DNA from: Channallabes apus
Taxonomy: Eukaryota; Chordata; Actinopteri; Siluriformes; Clariidae
Assembly (NCBI GenBank): GCA_030522415.1
Contig: CM060109.1
Location: 27,688,892-27,752,891 of the forward strand
Direction: 5' to 3'
Length of the DNA stretch: 64,000 nt
The position numbers and the translations under genes are program-made. Under the pieces are notes generated by a model that saw only the letters and a list, made by a program, of their open reading frames with translations, did not search any database and was not told where the DNA came from. Positions 10,903 to 22,771 of the stretch are shown here, piece after piece. Numbering within the stretch: the stretch's first letter is position 1; every line of letters starts with the position of its first letter.

Positions 10903-13900
10903 CCTTTTTCTTTACCTTCTACAACAGGCTTCCATGTGTATCATAAAATCACAGTATGGATACCAGAGACCTGCTTGCTCATTGCTATTGGGCTGGTAGT
11001 GGGAGGCATTATGCACGCTGTACACGAGGAGCCCCCAGCTGTCCTCACCTCCAGTGCTTTCTTCCTCTACATGTTGCCACCCATTGTCCTGGACTCGGCT
11101 TACTTCATGCCCACTCGGGCCTTTTTTGAGAATATGGGCACAGTGATGTGGTTTTCTATTCTGGGCACCTTGTGGAACTCCATTGGAATTGGAATCTCTC
11201 TTTTCGGTATTTGCCAAATCCAGCCCCTTGGTCTTCAGGATATCAACCTGCAAGAAAATCTGCTGTTTGCCTCCATTATTGCCTCTGTGGATCCAGTGGC
11301 AGTGCTCACTGTATTTGAGGATGTCAACATCCATGAGCAGCTTTACATTGTGGCATTTGGCGAGTCCTTATTTAATGATGCTGTCACTGTGGTGAGTGGT
11401 GAATACTATGATTAGCCATATAAAACATCTAAGTAAGGAGTAGACTATTTGAGATAATTAGATATACTGAATAAAAGAAGGTGCTATAAGGGAATTGATC
11501 TCCCTTTAGATTTGTTATACCGTAGGTTTTATATACAGTATATTGCTGTAGAGTCAGAAAGTTTTGTAAAAATGCACCCATGACTGAACATACATTTACA
11601 TTACAACATGTACATTTGCAGAAATAGCAAAATCATTATTATATTAGTGATATTCGTTTTATTCTGCTGTGGAACCACATGAGCAGTTTCGGTAAAGAAA
11701 TATCCTCTTGTTGTGAACAGGTGAATGCACAACATTTTACATATTAGATCACAGTAATCTGAAACACCAGCAAATCTGACTTAGTCCGAACATACCGAAC
11801 ATACCTGAGCTTTTTGGTTTTGTGTTTTGTTTTTTATCAGTATAACTTTATCATAAAATGTTGAAACTAAAGTTATAAGCAGGCTCTGTTCAGTAGCCAT
11901 ACAGGATGCCATTTGTGCCTGTCTCTGTTGGGAAATCTTTTGTTTTCTTTAGAGTACCTGACAAAAAGTGCAAACATTCAATCATATAAGAGCAGGTGTG
12001 GCCAGCCCCTGTGGGAATAGAGATACAAAGGCATGGGAAAGGAGAATGAAATCTATTGCTGTCAGGCTAGAAAAATGCCTTTAAATACAGACAGTTTTTC
12101 TTTAAACTTTTACAGCTATATTTTAGAACCTGTTTTTTTTATTATTATTTATTCAATAATTTTATTGATTGACTTTTGTTATTATACTGCCTGGCCAAAA
12201 AAGGTTGTTATTTTAGAAAGGTTAAAATATTTAGAAGAAGTAAATTATTATATAAAATTATATCAAGCAAAGAAAACAACTAAGGAGATTTAACATTACT
12301 GGAACTGGTTTAGAAACACTTTAGCACATTATCAAAAGTGATGAACCTTGTCGTAGGAAAAAATCATGAATAGAGATCACTTAACCACTTGGTGAAACTG
12401 CATGGGAAAAAAATCAACAGCAAAAAACAATTCAGTTTTATTTGTATAGCGCTTTTAACAATTGACATTGTCTCAAAACAGCTTTACACAATCAAAAGAA
12501 TTATTTAAGTTTGTATGGAATGTGAATGTGTATGAATCAAAATGTTCAGATAGTCCCTGGTGAGCAAGCCCGAGGGCGACAGTGGCAAGGAAAAACTCCC
12601 TGAGATGGTAATAGGAAGAAACCTTGAGAGGAACCAGACTCAACAGGGAACCCATCCTCATCTTGGTGAAACAGATAGCAGGAAATTATCTGTATTTATA
12701 CAGTGTTAAGTGTTAGGTTCAGCTATAATAGTTGATGTTAATTGATGTTATAATAGTTGATGTAAAATGGAGTCCAGTAGTTATTGGAGACTCAGATAGA
12801 CTTGTAGAAAGTTCCAGTCCTGAACTATCGAATTGTCAAGTCCTCAGAGAAACAGCTGACAACACCAGTCGAGGCCAGAACCATCTTCTAAGTAGATAGA
12901 ATCATCCCCAGACACCAGACGCAAAAACATAGCTTTTTTAAATTTATTTATTTGAAATTAGGAGCATTTCCATACACACGCAATGTCATGAGAACCCACA
13001 CGAGTGAGGTGAGGCTAATCAGGAAAAAAAGGCTTCAATTTGTTAGGAAGCATGAAGATTAGACTTTGGAGAAATGGAAATAAGTCATGTGGTCTGATGA
13101 GTCCAGACTGACCCTATTCCAGAGCAATGGGCGCATCAGGGTTAGAAGGTAAGTGCATGAGGCGTGCACCCATTATGCTTAGTGTCTACTACAACAAGCA
13201 CCTGGAGGCAGTGTTATAATTTGGGGTTGCTCCAGTTGGGCAGGTCTAAGCTCAGCATATTGTGGCAATAAAATTAAGTCAGCTGATGACCTACTAAATG
13301 ACTAGGTCATCCAATGGAGATTTTCATCCCTGATGGCACAGCCATATTCCAGGACTTAAATGGTGAAAGAGTGGTTCTTGGAGCATGAGTAATCGTATTT
13401 ACACATGAACTGGCCACCACTTTGTGTGCTTTAATCAAGGTCTAAATGGTTTTTTTTGGCAGACACTGTTCTATAGCAAGATGTTATTATTTGTAATACT
13501 ATTGGTTTGCCACTACATAGAACATCACCCTTAATAAAAAATTGCTTTTAGTGTATTATTAGGGTATATATTAGGGTGTCAGAAAAGTGGATTGCCAGGA
13601 AATGACAATGTCTCATATAAATTCCCTTGTGAAATGCTTATGTTTCAGGTGCTTTATAATCTCTTTAATCATGTGGCGATCTTGCCAGTGGTGGATGTGG
13701 CAGATGTGTTTCTGGCTGTGGCACGTTTTTTTGTGGTAGGCTTTGGAGGAATGTTCTTTGGGTTCCTGTTTGGCTTTGTGGCAGCTTTCACTACACGCTT
13801 TACATGGAAGGTGAGAGAGATTGAGCCTCTCTTTATTTTCATGTATAGCTACTTGGCCTACCTGCTGGCTGAGCTGCTTTCCCTCTCCAGCATCATGGCG

Positions 13901-16900
13901 TGAGTAATGTTCTGTGCAAATATACAAACAATATTACTTTATATATACACTGTATATATTATTTATTTATTTATTTCACAATGACAGAAGTACTTGTAGA
14001 CAGGATAATTTTACCAGATCTTAATGGTTGTGCTGTTACAGCATTGTGACTTGTGCCTTAACCATGAAGTATTATGTGGAAGAGAACGTGTCCCAGCGCT
14101 CATGCACTACTATCAGGCACACCATCAAAATGCTTGCCACTGTGACAGAGACACTTATCTTCTTCTTCCTGGGTGTTATTACAATAACAACAGACCATGA
14201 GTGGAACTGGGGTTACATCCTCTTTACTCTGTTGTTTGCCCAACTGTGGAGATCTCTAGGTGAGAGGTCTCAGATATGTGTATTTGCAAGCTTCTGATGA
14301 ATATTTTTCTTATATATGAATATTTTTCTTTGCTTATTTTTGCTATTTAAGGATAATAAAATGGCATAGATTATGAACGCTAGTACAACTGCTTCTTTAT
14401 GCAGGTCAGCCAATCATGTGGCAGCAGTGAGGTGCATACAAGAGCTTCTGTAAATATTCATATCTGCATAGTTTTATGAACTGCCCTCCTGCGACATAGT
14501 TGCCTGAATTTGCATGGTGAACAGTGAGAGTATATTTCAAGTTTTATGACATGTGTTCCAAGAATATAATGTTTTCCAATTGAAATTGTACTGAATTTAA
14601 CTTTTTAGTACCAAACGTAACTAATTTAAACAGTTATTTAATCGGATAAATTATTAATCATTACAGCAAGTTAGTATTTTAAACATCTCTTGTCTTCCAG
14701 GTATCCTGGTACTGACACAGATAATTAACCCTTTTCGCACTATCCCCTTCAACTTCAAAGACCAGTTTGGCCTGGCCTATGGTGGTCTAAGAGGGGCTGT
14801 AACATTTGCATTAGTTTTCACCCTTCCAGAGACTATTCTTCGTAAAAAACTTTTTGTCACCACCTGCATCGTTGTCATCATGTTCACAGTCTTCATCCAG
14901 GTAATTTCTGTAGGCCTCCCCGGATTCCAGGTTCCAACAAAAATTTGCCACCTTATGGTAATGTTTAACTGGAATTAAATACAATTAAAGAACAATGAGC
15001 AGGTATGATTAGCAGGCATGGTGGCTTAGTGGTTATCACTGTGCCTTTGCACCTCCTGGGTCAAGGATTTGTTTTCTGCCTCGGGTCTGTGTGTGTGGAG
15101 TTTGCATGTTCTCCCCATGCTTGGTGTGATTCTTAATGGGCCTGAGGCGAGACGGGATATGTGAAACATGGGATTGATCTGCCGCATAGTTGAGGGGAGC
15201 AAGAGCTTAACGGTGTAGGGATTGACAATCTTAGTGATGGTGAAGGGGCCGAGGTAGCAGGGGGAACGTTTGCGGCAGGTGGTCTTTAGGGTGATGTCTC
15301 TGGCGGCGAGCTTGACTCTCTGCCCCACCCTGTACTTGGGAGACTCAGAGTGCCTGCGGTCGGCCTGTCCCTTGTACCTTCTGCTGACCCATAATAGTGT
15401 TCTCCTTGCTTGCAACCAGGTCTTTCTACAGCGTCGGATGAAAGCTTGGGCAGACGGGACACTGACCTCCTCCTCCTGAGACAGGAACAAGGGTGGTTGA
15501 TACTCCAGGCAGCACTGGAAGTGAGACAAATCAGTAGATGACGATACCAGGGAGATGTGGGCGAGTGTGGACCACCAAAAACGCTGCCGGACTTGTGACA
15601 GGGTTTGAGCCGAGCCAGGGTGACAAGAAAGCCTGAAGCTGTGCACCCATTCCAGGACCTGAGAGCGGAGGGAGAGAGGGACAAAAAGGCATTTAGGGGG
15701 AACGTTGCTGGGCCTTGGTTCGTGGATCAAGGCTTACTTAACATTAGTCACGGCGAGCAAGCAGGGGGAAGGCAGAATTGTGTCGTAGTGGTAGTAAATT
15801 GTTTCGAGAGGGCATCTGGCTTGGAGTTTTTTTCACCCTGATCGAGAGGGTGAAATTGAATCTGGCAAAGAAGAGAGTTGGCTTCTTGGTGCACCGTAGG
15901 TTCTTGTGGTTGGTCTAGACTAGGAATGGGACCTCTGTTCCCTCTAGCCAGTGTCTCCACTCCTCCAGGGCTAGCTTGATGGCCAGGAGCTGGCGATCTC
16001 CAATGCCATAGGTTTCTTTGTGTGGGAGTTAAGCAGTGGGATAAGAAGGAGCAGGGGTGCAGTTTGTTATCATGGGTGGACCTCTGTGAGAGAATGCCCC
16101 CTACTTCCATGCTGGAGGCGATGACCTCCACAATGAACTGACGTGTCCGTTCCGGGATGGTGAGGATAGGGGCGGACGTGAACTGCTTCTTAAGTTCGGT
16201 GAAGGCCTCCCTGGATTCCAGGTTCCAACAAAAATGTACCTTGGTAGAGGTGAGGGCTGTTAGATAGCGCAGCGATAGAGCTGTAGCCTCGGATGAAACG
16301 GCGATAGAAGTTGACGAACCCCAGGAACCTCTGGAGTTCCTGTCATGAGGTGGCCAGTTTGCAATGGCTTGAAGCTTGGCGGGTGTGGAATTCATACTTC
16401 TTTGGTTTCACAAACAAGTTATCCTCTAGGAGTCTCTGCAGCACCTGCCGAATGTGGTGTTGATGCTCCTTCGGGTCCCGAGAAAAGATCAGGATGTCAT
16501 CCAGGTAGACAAACACTGAAAAAATGAAAACATCCCTGAGTACGTCGTTAATGATGGCCTTGAAGACAGCGGAGGCATTAGTAAAGTCAAACGGAACCAC
16601 TACGTATATATAGTGCCCTGTAGGCTTGGTAAAAATCTTGGTTCCTTCGAGGAGTTTGAAGGCAACCCCCACTGGACAGGAGGATTCCTTGCCATGAGGG
16701 ATTCTGTGATGTACAGGTCCATGGCTTGGCGGTGACAAAGAGTAGAGATGGCCCTTTTGGGGAATGGTGCCTAGGAGCAGATCAATGGTGCATTCGTATG
16801 GCCGGTGAGGGGGGAGAGAAACGGTGCGTGAAAACCGCCTTGAGGTCGTGGTCCTCAGGGGGCACGTAAGTGAGATCCAGTGGTCTGCTCTAAGACCCTC

Positions 16901-19900
16901 TTCTTGAGAGTGATTGAAGGGAGCAGACTCTCGCGATGGCCTAAACCTTGAGATAGGTCTCCAAAGGCAGCGCAGGGATTACCAAGGTCTTAGCTGAGGC
17001 TGTGTTGTTTAAGTTATTAAGTGAATCAATGTCAATGCCAGGTGGGTCCGTTGTCCGTGGATAAGGAAGACGGGGAGCAGGCGGTGTTGGTCTGGATGTC
17101 TCTTTGGAGTAGTGCCTTCTAGTGCTCCCAGCGGAACTTTAGGACTCCTCCTCTTTACTGGACAGCTCTTAAGTACATAATCCGAGTTTCCGCAGTAGAA
17201 GCAGGTTCCCTCCACTTGGCAGCACCGCCGCTCCTCTGGTGAGATGCGGGCACTGTCCAGTTGTGTAGGTCACGGAAGGACTCTGGGTGGTGAAATCCTG
17301 GCTGCTCTTTGAAGGCGGAGATGTGAATCCACTCAGCCGGCCAGATCCATGAGATCTACAAGTGACGAAAGGAGTTCTTGAGAAATTAGCTCATCCTGGA
17401 GAAGGTGTCATTCAGAGCCCGACAATTCCACCCACTGGAGAGAGCTAAGGTCTGGAATTCTATGGTGTCATAGGCCGAGTGCGAGCCTTGGTGGAGTTTT
17501 AACAGCTTGCGACCAGCCTCCCTTCCGTGACATGAGAGATCGAACACCCTATTCATCTCTTTAGCAAAGTCCTCGTAGTTGGAATAGCAGGTGTTGTGAG
17601 TGTCCCAGAGAGCAGTGCTCCATTCTCGAGCTAGTCCTTAGAGGCGCATTATCACATATGCCACCTTGGAGCATTCGGTGGTGAACGTGGAATGTTGGTG
17701 CTCAAATATCAGCGTGCACTGAGAGAGGAAGGAACGACAGGTGCCTGGATCGGTGGGGCGGCAGGGAGGCGTGGTTTGCGTTGCATGCTGGGGTCTGGAG
17801 CTGGATCTGTTAGAACTGGGTCATGACGTCAGCGAGGGCTTGCCTGGTGCCGAGCAGCTCCTGGTGGTGAGCTCCGAGAAGAGCACCTTGACTCTCTAGT
17901 CCGATTTAATGGATTTCATGCAGTTGAAGATCGCAACGTAAAACAGAAGCGTATTTAAATGCTGGAGTAATCACCTGGGAATTAGAGACAGGTGTGCAGA
18001 TGGGGCGGAAGCGGGGGCGTGGGAAAGGACACAGACGGGCTTGGGAAAATATGAGCACATGAGGAAAAGTGACAGCGTTTGGAACAAACGGGCAGAGAGG
18101 GCATAAATCATGACACAATTGCCCTCCTCACCCCTATGAATGATAAGTGGTATAGAAGATGAGGGAGAGTACAGTAAGTGATCATCAGTTCTTCTATGAT
18201 ATCAAAGTTAATACATGTAGTACATGCAGCAGTGAATTATTTAGTGGAGGGAAAGTAGAAAAGGTTGTATTAAAAATATCAATGAAGTATACAACTATCA
18301 GCCAGAACATAACACCCGATATGATCTATGTTCTCCTTGTGCCAAGTCAGCAGTGACCTAGGATGCCCATGATCTTGTCTACAGTTTACTGGTGCTGTAC
18401 ATAATTGATAATTATTATTAATGTTATGGCTGATTGGTGTATCATACTCCTGGAAAATGCCTCAACTTTAATTGAACCCTTTGTTTATTTTTTTTCCTTC
18501 GTTGTAGGGTATTAGTATAAGGCCAATAATTGAAATGATGAATGTTCGAAAAACAAACCGGGATCTCTGCACCATCAATGTTGAGATTCACAAAAGGGTG
18601 AGTAAGCAGATGCGGACATTTTATTTCCTGATGTGTATCTAAATGATAACACCCAAGTTTGATGTAGTATAAGAATTATAATTTATAAATTAATACTAAT
18701 TATAATATAAGCATGTAATCAGTCATAATCAAGCTGCTTTACATTTCAGCTTATGGAGCATACCACTGCAGGGATAGAAGATCTCTGTGGACAGTGGAGC
18801 CACCACTCATTAAAAGACAGGTAAAAATTAGATCCCTGACTGTGAGATGAGATTACTTTGTATGAAATACATGCTAAGGCTTTGTTTGCAAATTATTTTG
18901 CATACCTTGTAAAAAAACAAAAAACAAAAAAACAGCTTGTAGCAATGGTGGTTAACCCAGTGGTTAACCCTGTTGCCTTAATTGAGGGTTCAAATCTCAC
19001 CTCTGCATGGAGTTTGCATGTTCTCCCTGTGCTTGGTGGTTTCCTCCAATAAGTTTGATTGGCATCTGCAAATTGTCCACAGTGTATGATTAGTGTACTG
19101 TATTATATGGGTGGACATCCTATTCAGGGGGTACCCTGTCTTGTGCTCTAAGTTCCATGGGAATTACCTTATCATTACTTGGTATAGATAATACCTGGGT
19201 AGATATATTGTATCAGAGTCAGGTGTAGTTTACTTTGCCATTTTATTTTTTTAAACGCAAAAAGAGCATAATATATAGTTTGCTTTTTAGTTTACAATAC
19301 TGAGCAAAAATGCAGATACATAGATTCAATAATCGTAAAACAGCACTTAAATTCTTACTCACGATCAAGTTAAAATTAAATGCTTTTTTTATGTTTTTTA
19401 TTAGGTTTATGAGGTTTAATAACCGATTCCTTCGTAAGATTTTGATCCGTGATAACCGGGCTGAGTCGAGCATTGTGGCGCTTTATAAAAAACTGGAGCT
19501 TCAACATGCTATGCAGATCTTGGACACAGTATCTGGTGACATGGATACAGTACAAATCATATCACTTGAGTATGTTTACTTTTATGTTATTACTATACTG
19601 TAATATTGACACTATGCATAGTAATTCTTCATATGACTATAACTCTGGCATAACTTTGATGCAAAATGTTATTTGCCAAGTGTTATTTGATTTTTCCTCT
19701 TGAATGTTCTGTAGTGAGAAGAACAAGTTTGATAAACCAAATAAGACATTGCTAACAACAGATCTAACAGCCATGCATGATATTCTGTCAAAGAACATGT
19801 ATAAGATCAGAGAACGGGTGAGTTTATGACTTTGTGGAGCAGATTGACATCTACTATAGTACAGTAGTATAATTTTCCAAACTCACTATAACTTTTATAT

Positions 19901-20918
19901 TATCTCTGTGCCGGGGATAAAAGGTAGATCATCAATAAGATTCAGGTATTGCACTGAATTTTGGTATCTTTAAATTTATTTATTTTTATTCTTTTAGACA
20001 ATGTCTTACACCAATAAACATGCCCTACCTAATGACACCAGAGACAGAGAGATCCTGATGAGGCGACATACGAGCGTCCGACGCAGTCTTAGACTTGGAA
20101 GACTCCAAAGCATGGTATAGTATTTTCAATTCTTGAATGGGCGCATTTTTTTTTCAATTATTTTTTTTCTGTACCCACCTTTTCTCCCACTTTGCTCCCC
20201 TAGGATGATGTCGCTGTCCCAAAATATTTTTCTCTTCCTACGGGTCAGAGTTTGAACTCCCGACTTGCTGGACAAAGACTAAATGGTGAGGACTAATCAT
20301 TCATACCGCTAATTACATTCATAAAGGACAACATTTCTACTTGTTTGTTACTGACACTGCAATGGAATTTTGTGAAATTTTCTAAAATGTATCCAATGTT
20401 GAACTCTTGTGTATATTGATACCATCGTAAAGGTTAGTTTACGTTTGTCACGTTTCATTAACATTTGTTAATGAAAAAGCATAATAACCGTCTTTGTCAA
20501 GCCTACTGTATGTTTGTTTATTTGACCAGGTGATGCTGACATTGTGATAGACCCTAGCTACCCATTAGCCAGACCCAGATCTAGGCAACCTTCACGGACT
20601 CCCTCCATGCCAATGATACCCCTGAAGAGACTGGAGCCCTGTAAGGAGACCATGGAAGATGAGGTAAGTTACAAGCAGAAGGGGTATGGCCCATCAAGCG
20701 CAAGCTCCAGCTCTACGTTCTCCAGGGTCTCAGCTTCACATTGGCAGAGCCACCGTAGGACTAAAGACTGTGAGCCTGAGGGAGAAGAGCAGCAGACTGT
20801 ATCTCCCCCTACAGTATGGAGCCCAGAACCGCCTGAGAGAGCCACCGGTGAGGCACGAAACCCTCTTCTACGGAGATCTCAGTGGAAGCCACAGGATCAA
20901 CGAAGCCAACAGAAGTGA
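8633..20918 (+). CDS. slc9a2: Sodium/hydrogen exchanger 2 (NHE2), 12 exons
   Basis: Electroneutral Na+/H+ antiporter of epithelial plasma membranes. Exons: 8633-8897, 10928-11391, 13649-13899, 14042-14259, 14701-14900, 18508-18597, 18750-18820, 19405-19569, 19715-19817, 19998-20114, 20204-20285, 20530-20918. All junctions are GT-AG and phases join, giving 804 residues (human NHE2: 812). An N-terminal hydrophobic leader (residues 8-28) precedes the transporter domain. That domain has the amiloride-region motif [18 protein letters not shown], the VDPVAV helix, the ion-site FNDAV (Asp at about 239), EENVSQRS and [15 protein letters not shown]. The cytosolic tail begins near residue 470 with the CHP/lipid-binding region ([21 protein letters not shown]). 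The neighbours mfsd9 and tmem182 single out NHE2 from NHE3/4/5. Introns 1, 2, 5 and 7 hold transposons. Confidence 0.92.
9407..9442. repeat. (TA)n microsatellite, left of Tc1 copy B
   Basis: Uninterrupted TA repeats of about 18 units directly abut the left inverted repeat of Tc1 copy B. Tc1 elements insert at TA, so such a run is an obvious target. Confidence 0.95.
9443..10823 (+). mobile_element. Tc1-family DNA transposon, copy B, in slc9a2 intron 1
   Basis: The ends read CAGGTCCTTCTCAAAAAAAT-like at the left and TTTTTGAGAAGGACCTG at the right. Length is 1381 bp. It is nearly identical to copy A at 966-2340 over the whole length and shares its internal deletion. It sits in slc9a2 intron 1, in the same orientation as the gene, with TA-repeat DNA on both sides. 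Copies with the same deletion must have been moved by a transposase supplied from elsewhere. Confidence 0.92.
9771..10540 (+). pseudogene. Broken Tc1 transposase of copy B
   Basis: Starts at the ATG at 9771 with Met-Gly-Lys-Thr-Ala-Asp-Leu. The frame runs to TGA near 9861, where copy A has CGA, a CpG-type transition. It resumes through the helix-turn-helix ([17 protein letters not shown]). The shared internal deletion then removes the first catalytic Asp region and shifts frame. The C-terminal part keeps QHDLAPAHS and [11 protein letters not shown], so here the catalytic Glu survives, unlike copy A. Confidence 0.85.
10841..10896. repeat. (TA)n microsatellite next to slc9a2 exon 2
   Basis: TG/TATG repeats grade into about 26 TA units that end about 30 bases before the acceptor of slc9a2 exon 2 (exon starts at 10928). 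The run is open in several frames and gives a false Ile-Tyr repeat fused to the exon. Confidence 0.95.
11392..12186. other. slc9a2 intron 2, unique part
   Basis: AT-rich intron sequence with no coding or repeat signal that I recognise. Confidence 0.5.
12187..13468 (+). mobile_element. Decayed Tc1-like element in slc9a2 intron 2
   Basis: The left end reads CTGCCTGGCCAAAAAAGGT next to TA. The right end (GGTTTTTTTTGGCAGACACTG) is its imperfect complement. Between about 12980 and 13440 the plus strand keeps pieces of a Tc1 transposase with many stops: [11 protein letters not shown] near 13095-13120, a [13 protein letters not shown] segment near 13205-13235, and a Pro-Tyr-Ser/Asn-Gly segment near 13345. 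A different dispersed repeat (12428-12905) interrupts it. Confidence 0.65.
12428..12905. repeat. Dispersed teleost repeat (TTTATTTGTATAGCGC type)
   Basis: Begins with AGTTTTATTTGTATAGCGCT and contains AAGGAAAAACTCCCTGAGA and GAGGAACCAGACTCAACAG. These phrases belong to a very common teleost interspersed repeat. A more decayed copy lies at 58383-58640. It has no coding capacity, and it inserted into the Tc1-like element around it. Confidence 0.7.
15008..15126 (+). mobile_element. SINE, 5' part, cut by a gypsy insertion
   Basis: Head and body of the common SINE (GGTGGCTTAGTGGTTATCAC, GTGGAGTTTGCATGTTCTCC, CATGCTTGG). It breaks off at about 15127, where the retrotransposon begins. A short SINE tail (GATAAGTGGTATAGAAGATG) resumes at about 18138 on the other side, but the middle of the SINE is missing. 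Confidence 0.65.
15127..18130 (-). mobile_element. Decayed Ty3/gypsy LTR-retrotransposon fragment in slc9a2 intron 5
   Basis: The minus strand carries, in order, a gag-end zinc knuckle (about 17215-17160), reverse transcriptase with the YLDDILIF active site (about 16530-16500), RNase H (16395-15760, ending [11 protein letters not shown]) and the integrase N-terminal zinc region. An integrase C-terminal segment ([18 protein letters not shown], about 15270-15215) follows. The integrase core with its catalytic Asp/Glu residues is missing. Stops and frameshifts separate the pieces, and I see no flanking LTRs. The zinc knuckle reads CX2CX9C with Tyr where His is expected. At about 3 kb it is well short of a full element and cannot move. 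Confidence 0.8.
16343..16738 (-). pseudogene. gypsy reverse transcriptase remnant
   Basis: The minus-strand frame runs [36 protein letters not shown] and the polymerase motif [19 protein letters not shown], then [12 protein letters not shown]. Palm-domain order is as in Ty3/gypsy polymerases. The frame breaks at both ends against RNase H downstream and the finger domain upstream. It lies in the antisense direction to slc9a2. Confidence 0.8.
18944..19190 (+). mobile_element. Old SINE copy in slc9a2 intron 7
   Basis: Degenerate head (GTGGTTAACCCTGTTGCC), the body phrase GCATGGAGTTTGCATGTTCT, and a tail resembling CTTGGTATAGATAATA. It is diverged and partly deleted compared with the copy at 7627-8019. 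Confidence 0.6.
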
Positions 20919-20946
20919 GGATCATGTCAAAATTTTAAGAACATAA
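20530..20946 (+). other. slc9a2: slc9a2 last exon with optional 151-nt intron and two possible C-termini
   Basis: Reading straight through exon 12 gives a Ser-rich tail ending at the TGA at 20916-20918. After GAG at 20663 there is a consensus donor (GTAAGT, 20664) and a good acceptor (CTCCCCCTACAG, ending 20814). Removing these 151 bases changes frame and opens a different tail ending at the TAA at 20944-20946, for 763 residues in all. The read-through form is closer to the usual NHE2 length and is preferred. Both forms are open, so regulated retention is possible but unproven. Confidence 0.5.
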
Positions 20947-22587
20947 CTGGTATTATAAGATGAATAACACAATAATGTTTCTAGGCCAGTGAAAAATAAA
21001 ATAATTGGATTTTAAAAAATGGCATGATTCATTATCTCATTTAGTAAATTCATGTCAAATTAAACCACATAGAAATTTATAGTATACAAAAGTATAGAAG
21101 TAAACAATGCTGGCACTTGTTTTTTTGTTACTCTGTAATAATGACCTTATTTTTCATGAATGTTAGTGGAAGTAATCTCAGAAAGAACTGTTAACTGTTG
21201 TAATAAATTCAAACAAGCAGTCTACTAAACACAGTTGGTCAATGTTAGTAATGTGTGGAAACTGGTTCATGCACACGTATCCTTATTTGTATGTTACATG
21301 CAGATGGCATGTAACAATTTACCTTCTGCAAGGAGGATGGGACTTGGCCATAGATAAAGCTTTTAATATGATTATGAGACAAACATATTTCCAATACACA
21401 AAGTCTGTGTTTAGCAATGACCATGTCAGTATCCAAATTTGTATTATACTGAAAACTGAAAATTGAAGAATTAAGTCTACATGCATGTACAGTATAATGC
21501 AATCAGCCATAACATTATAACACACCCCTGTTTGGGGGGGGGGGATCTGGGGAGTTTGGAGGCTGGGTTGGTGGCCTTGGGCTCTTTGTCTGCTGGGCCC
21601 TTGTGTGGAAGGCTGTAATGTACTTGGTGTTCTGGTTCCTTTCTATCATTGCCACACATTTTGGCAGGTTGTTCTGCAATGGCTTTTCTGTGAGTTCAGA
21701 CTGGACAGGCAGACTTATGCTCCCCACAGGCATAAGTGAGCCTGGGGTGCCCATGCCAGTCACCAGCTGACTGGAGTATAATTCATAATCAATATTAATG
21801 TGTTAATGTTTTTTTTTTTGAGGTAATGCTATGGACGATCTGTGTAAAACAACTTAACATTATTAACAGCATTTTTTTTTCATTGTTACTACATTTACTA
21901 TAGGCTTCTTACTATAAATACAGACAATATTTTTGATTACTTAACTGCATATCAACGAATATACAGTTGATAAAATGTTATGCTCAAATTTACATGTACT
22001 TTGAAGAGACACAAATTTCACATGCAGAAAAAACGAAGATTAAAATGATGAAAAGGAAGCCAACATTGGATATGGTGCATACAGTACTTGTTTTATGATC
22101 AAATCTGACCATGTGTATTTGATGAATAAGGTCACTGAGTGTGTATATCACTAAATTGTGATCATTTGAAAGTATTTGGAATAACAGTACAATACAGTTT
22201 GTTTGACATTCCACATGAAAATATACTGTGTCTAATGTGTTTTAAATGTAATACAATAAAAAGAGGGTTTTTTCCAACCGTCATATTTTGTAGAAAAAAA
22301 CAATAAAAATAAAACCTTTTCTGACTGTCAGTGCACCAACTGTTGCATCAGGTTGGTGCACTCATTATCTTTTATTATCTTTCTGGACTGCAACAATGAG
22401 TCGCTTGTGCAATTTGCATTTCCTAATTTGGCCTGTTCTATCTGCAGATATTTACCTATTCATCACTAGGAAATGAAAAACACAGAACAAACATTGATTT
22501 ATAAATCTAAGGGTGTATTTTCATAAAATATTCTGTTTAAATTATATAAAGATACTAAAAAGCAAAAATTTTAATATTCTGTACTTT
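20947..22587. other. slc9a2 3' UTR and convergent intergenic DNA
   Basis: A polyadenylation signal AATAAA lies at 20995-21000, about 50 bases after the last possible slc9a2 stop. Further AATAAA signals are near 22302-22312 and could serve a longer transcript. No coding signal was found. A G10 run lies at 21534-21543, and a GC-richer stretch at 21540-21770 has no recognised identity. Confidence 0.45.
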
Positions 22588-22726
22588 TCATTCATTCATC
22601 TTCTATACCGCTTTATCCTGTATTTAGGGTCGCGGGGACCTGGAGCCTATCCCAGGACACTCAGGGAACGAGGCAGGGTACACCCTGGACAGCGTGCCAA
22701 TCCATCGCAGAGCGCGCACACACACA

Positions 22727-22771
<45 letters not shown>

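Noticed and set aside
10810..10927. Ile-Tyr repeat ORF fused to slc9a2 exon 2
   Set aside because: The upstream part is translated TA microsatellite. The real exon starts after the AG at 10926-10927.
20686..20946. Separate 86-codon ORF overlapping slc9a2 exon 12
   Set aside because: Not a separate gene. Its distal part may be an alternative C-terminus of slc9a2, and it is reported there.
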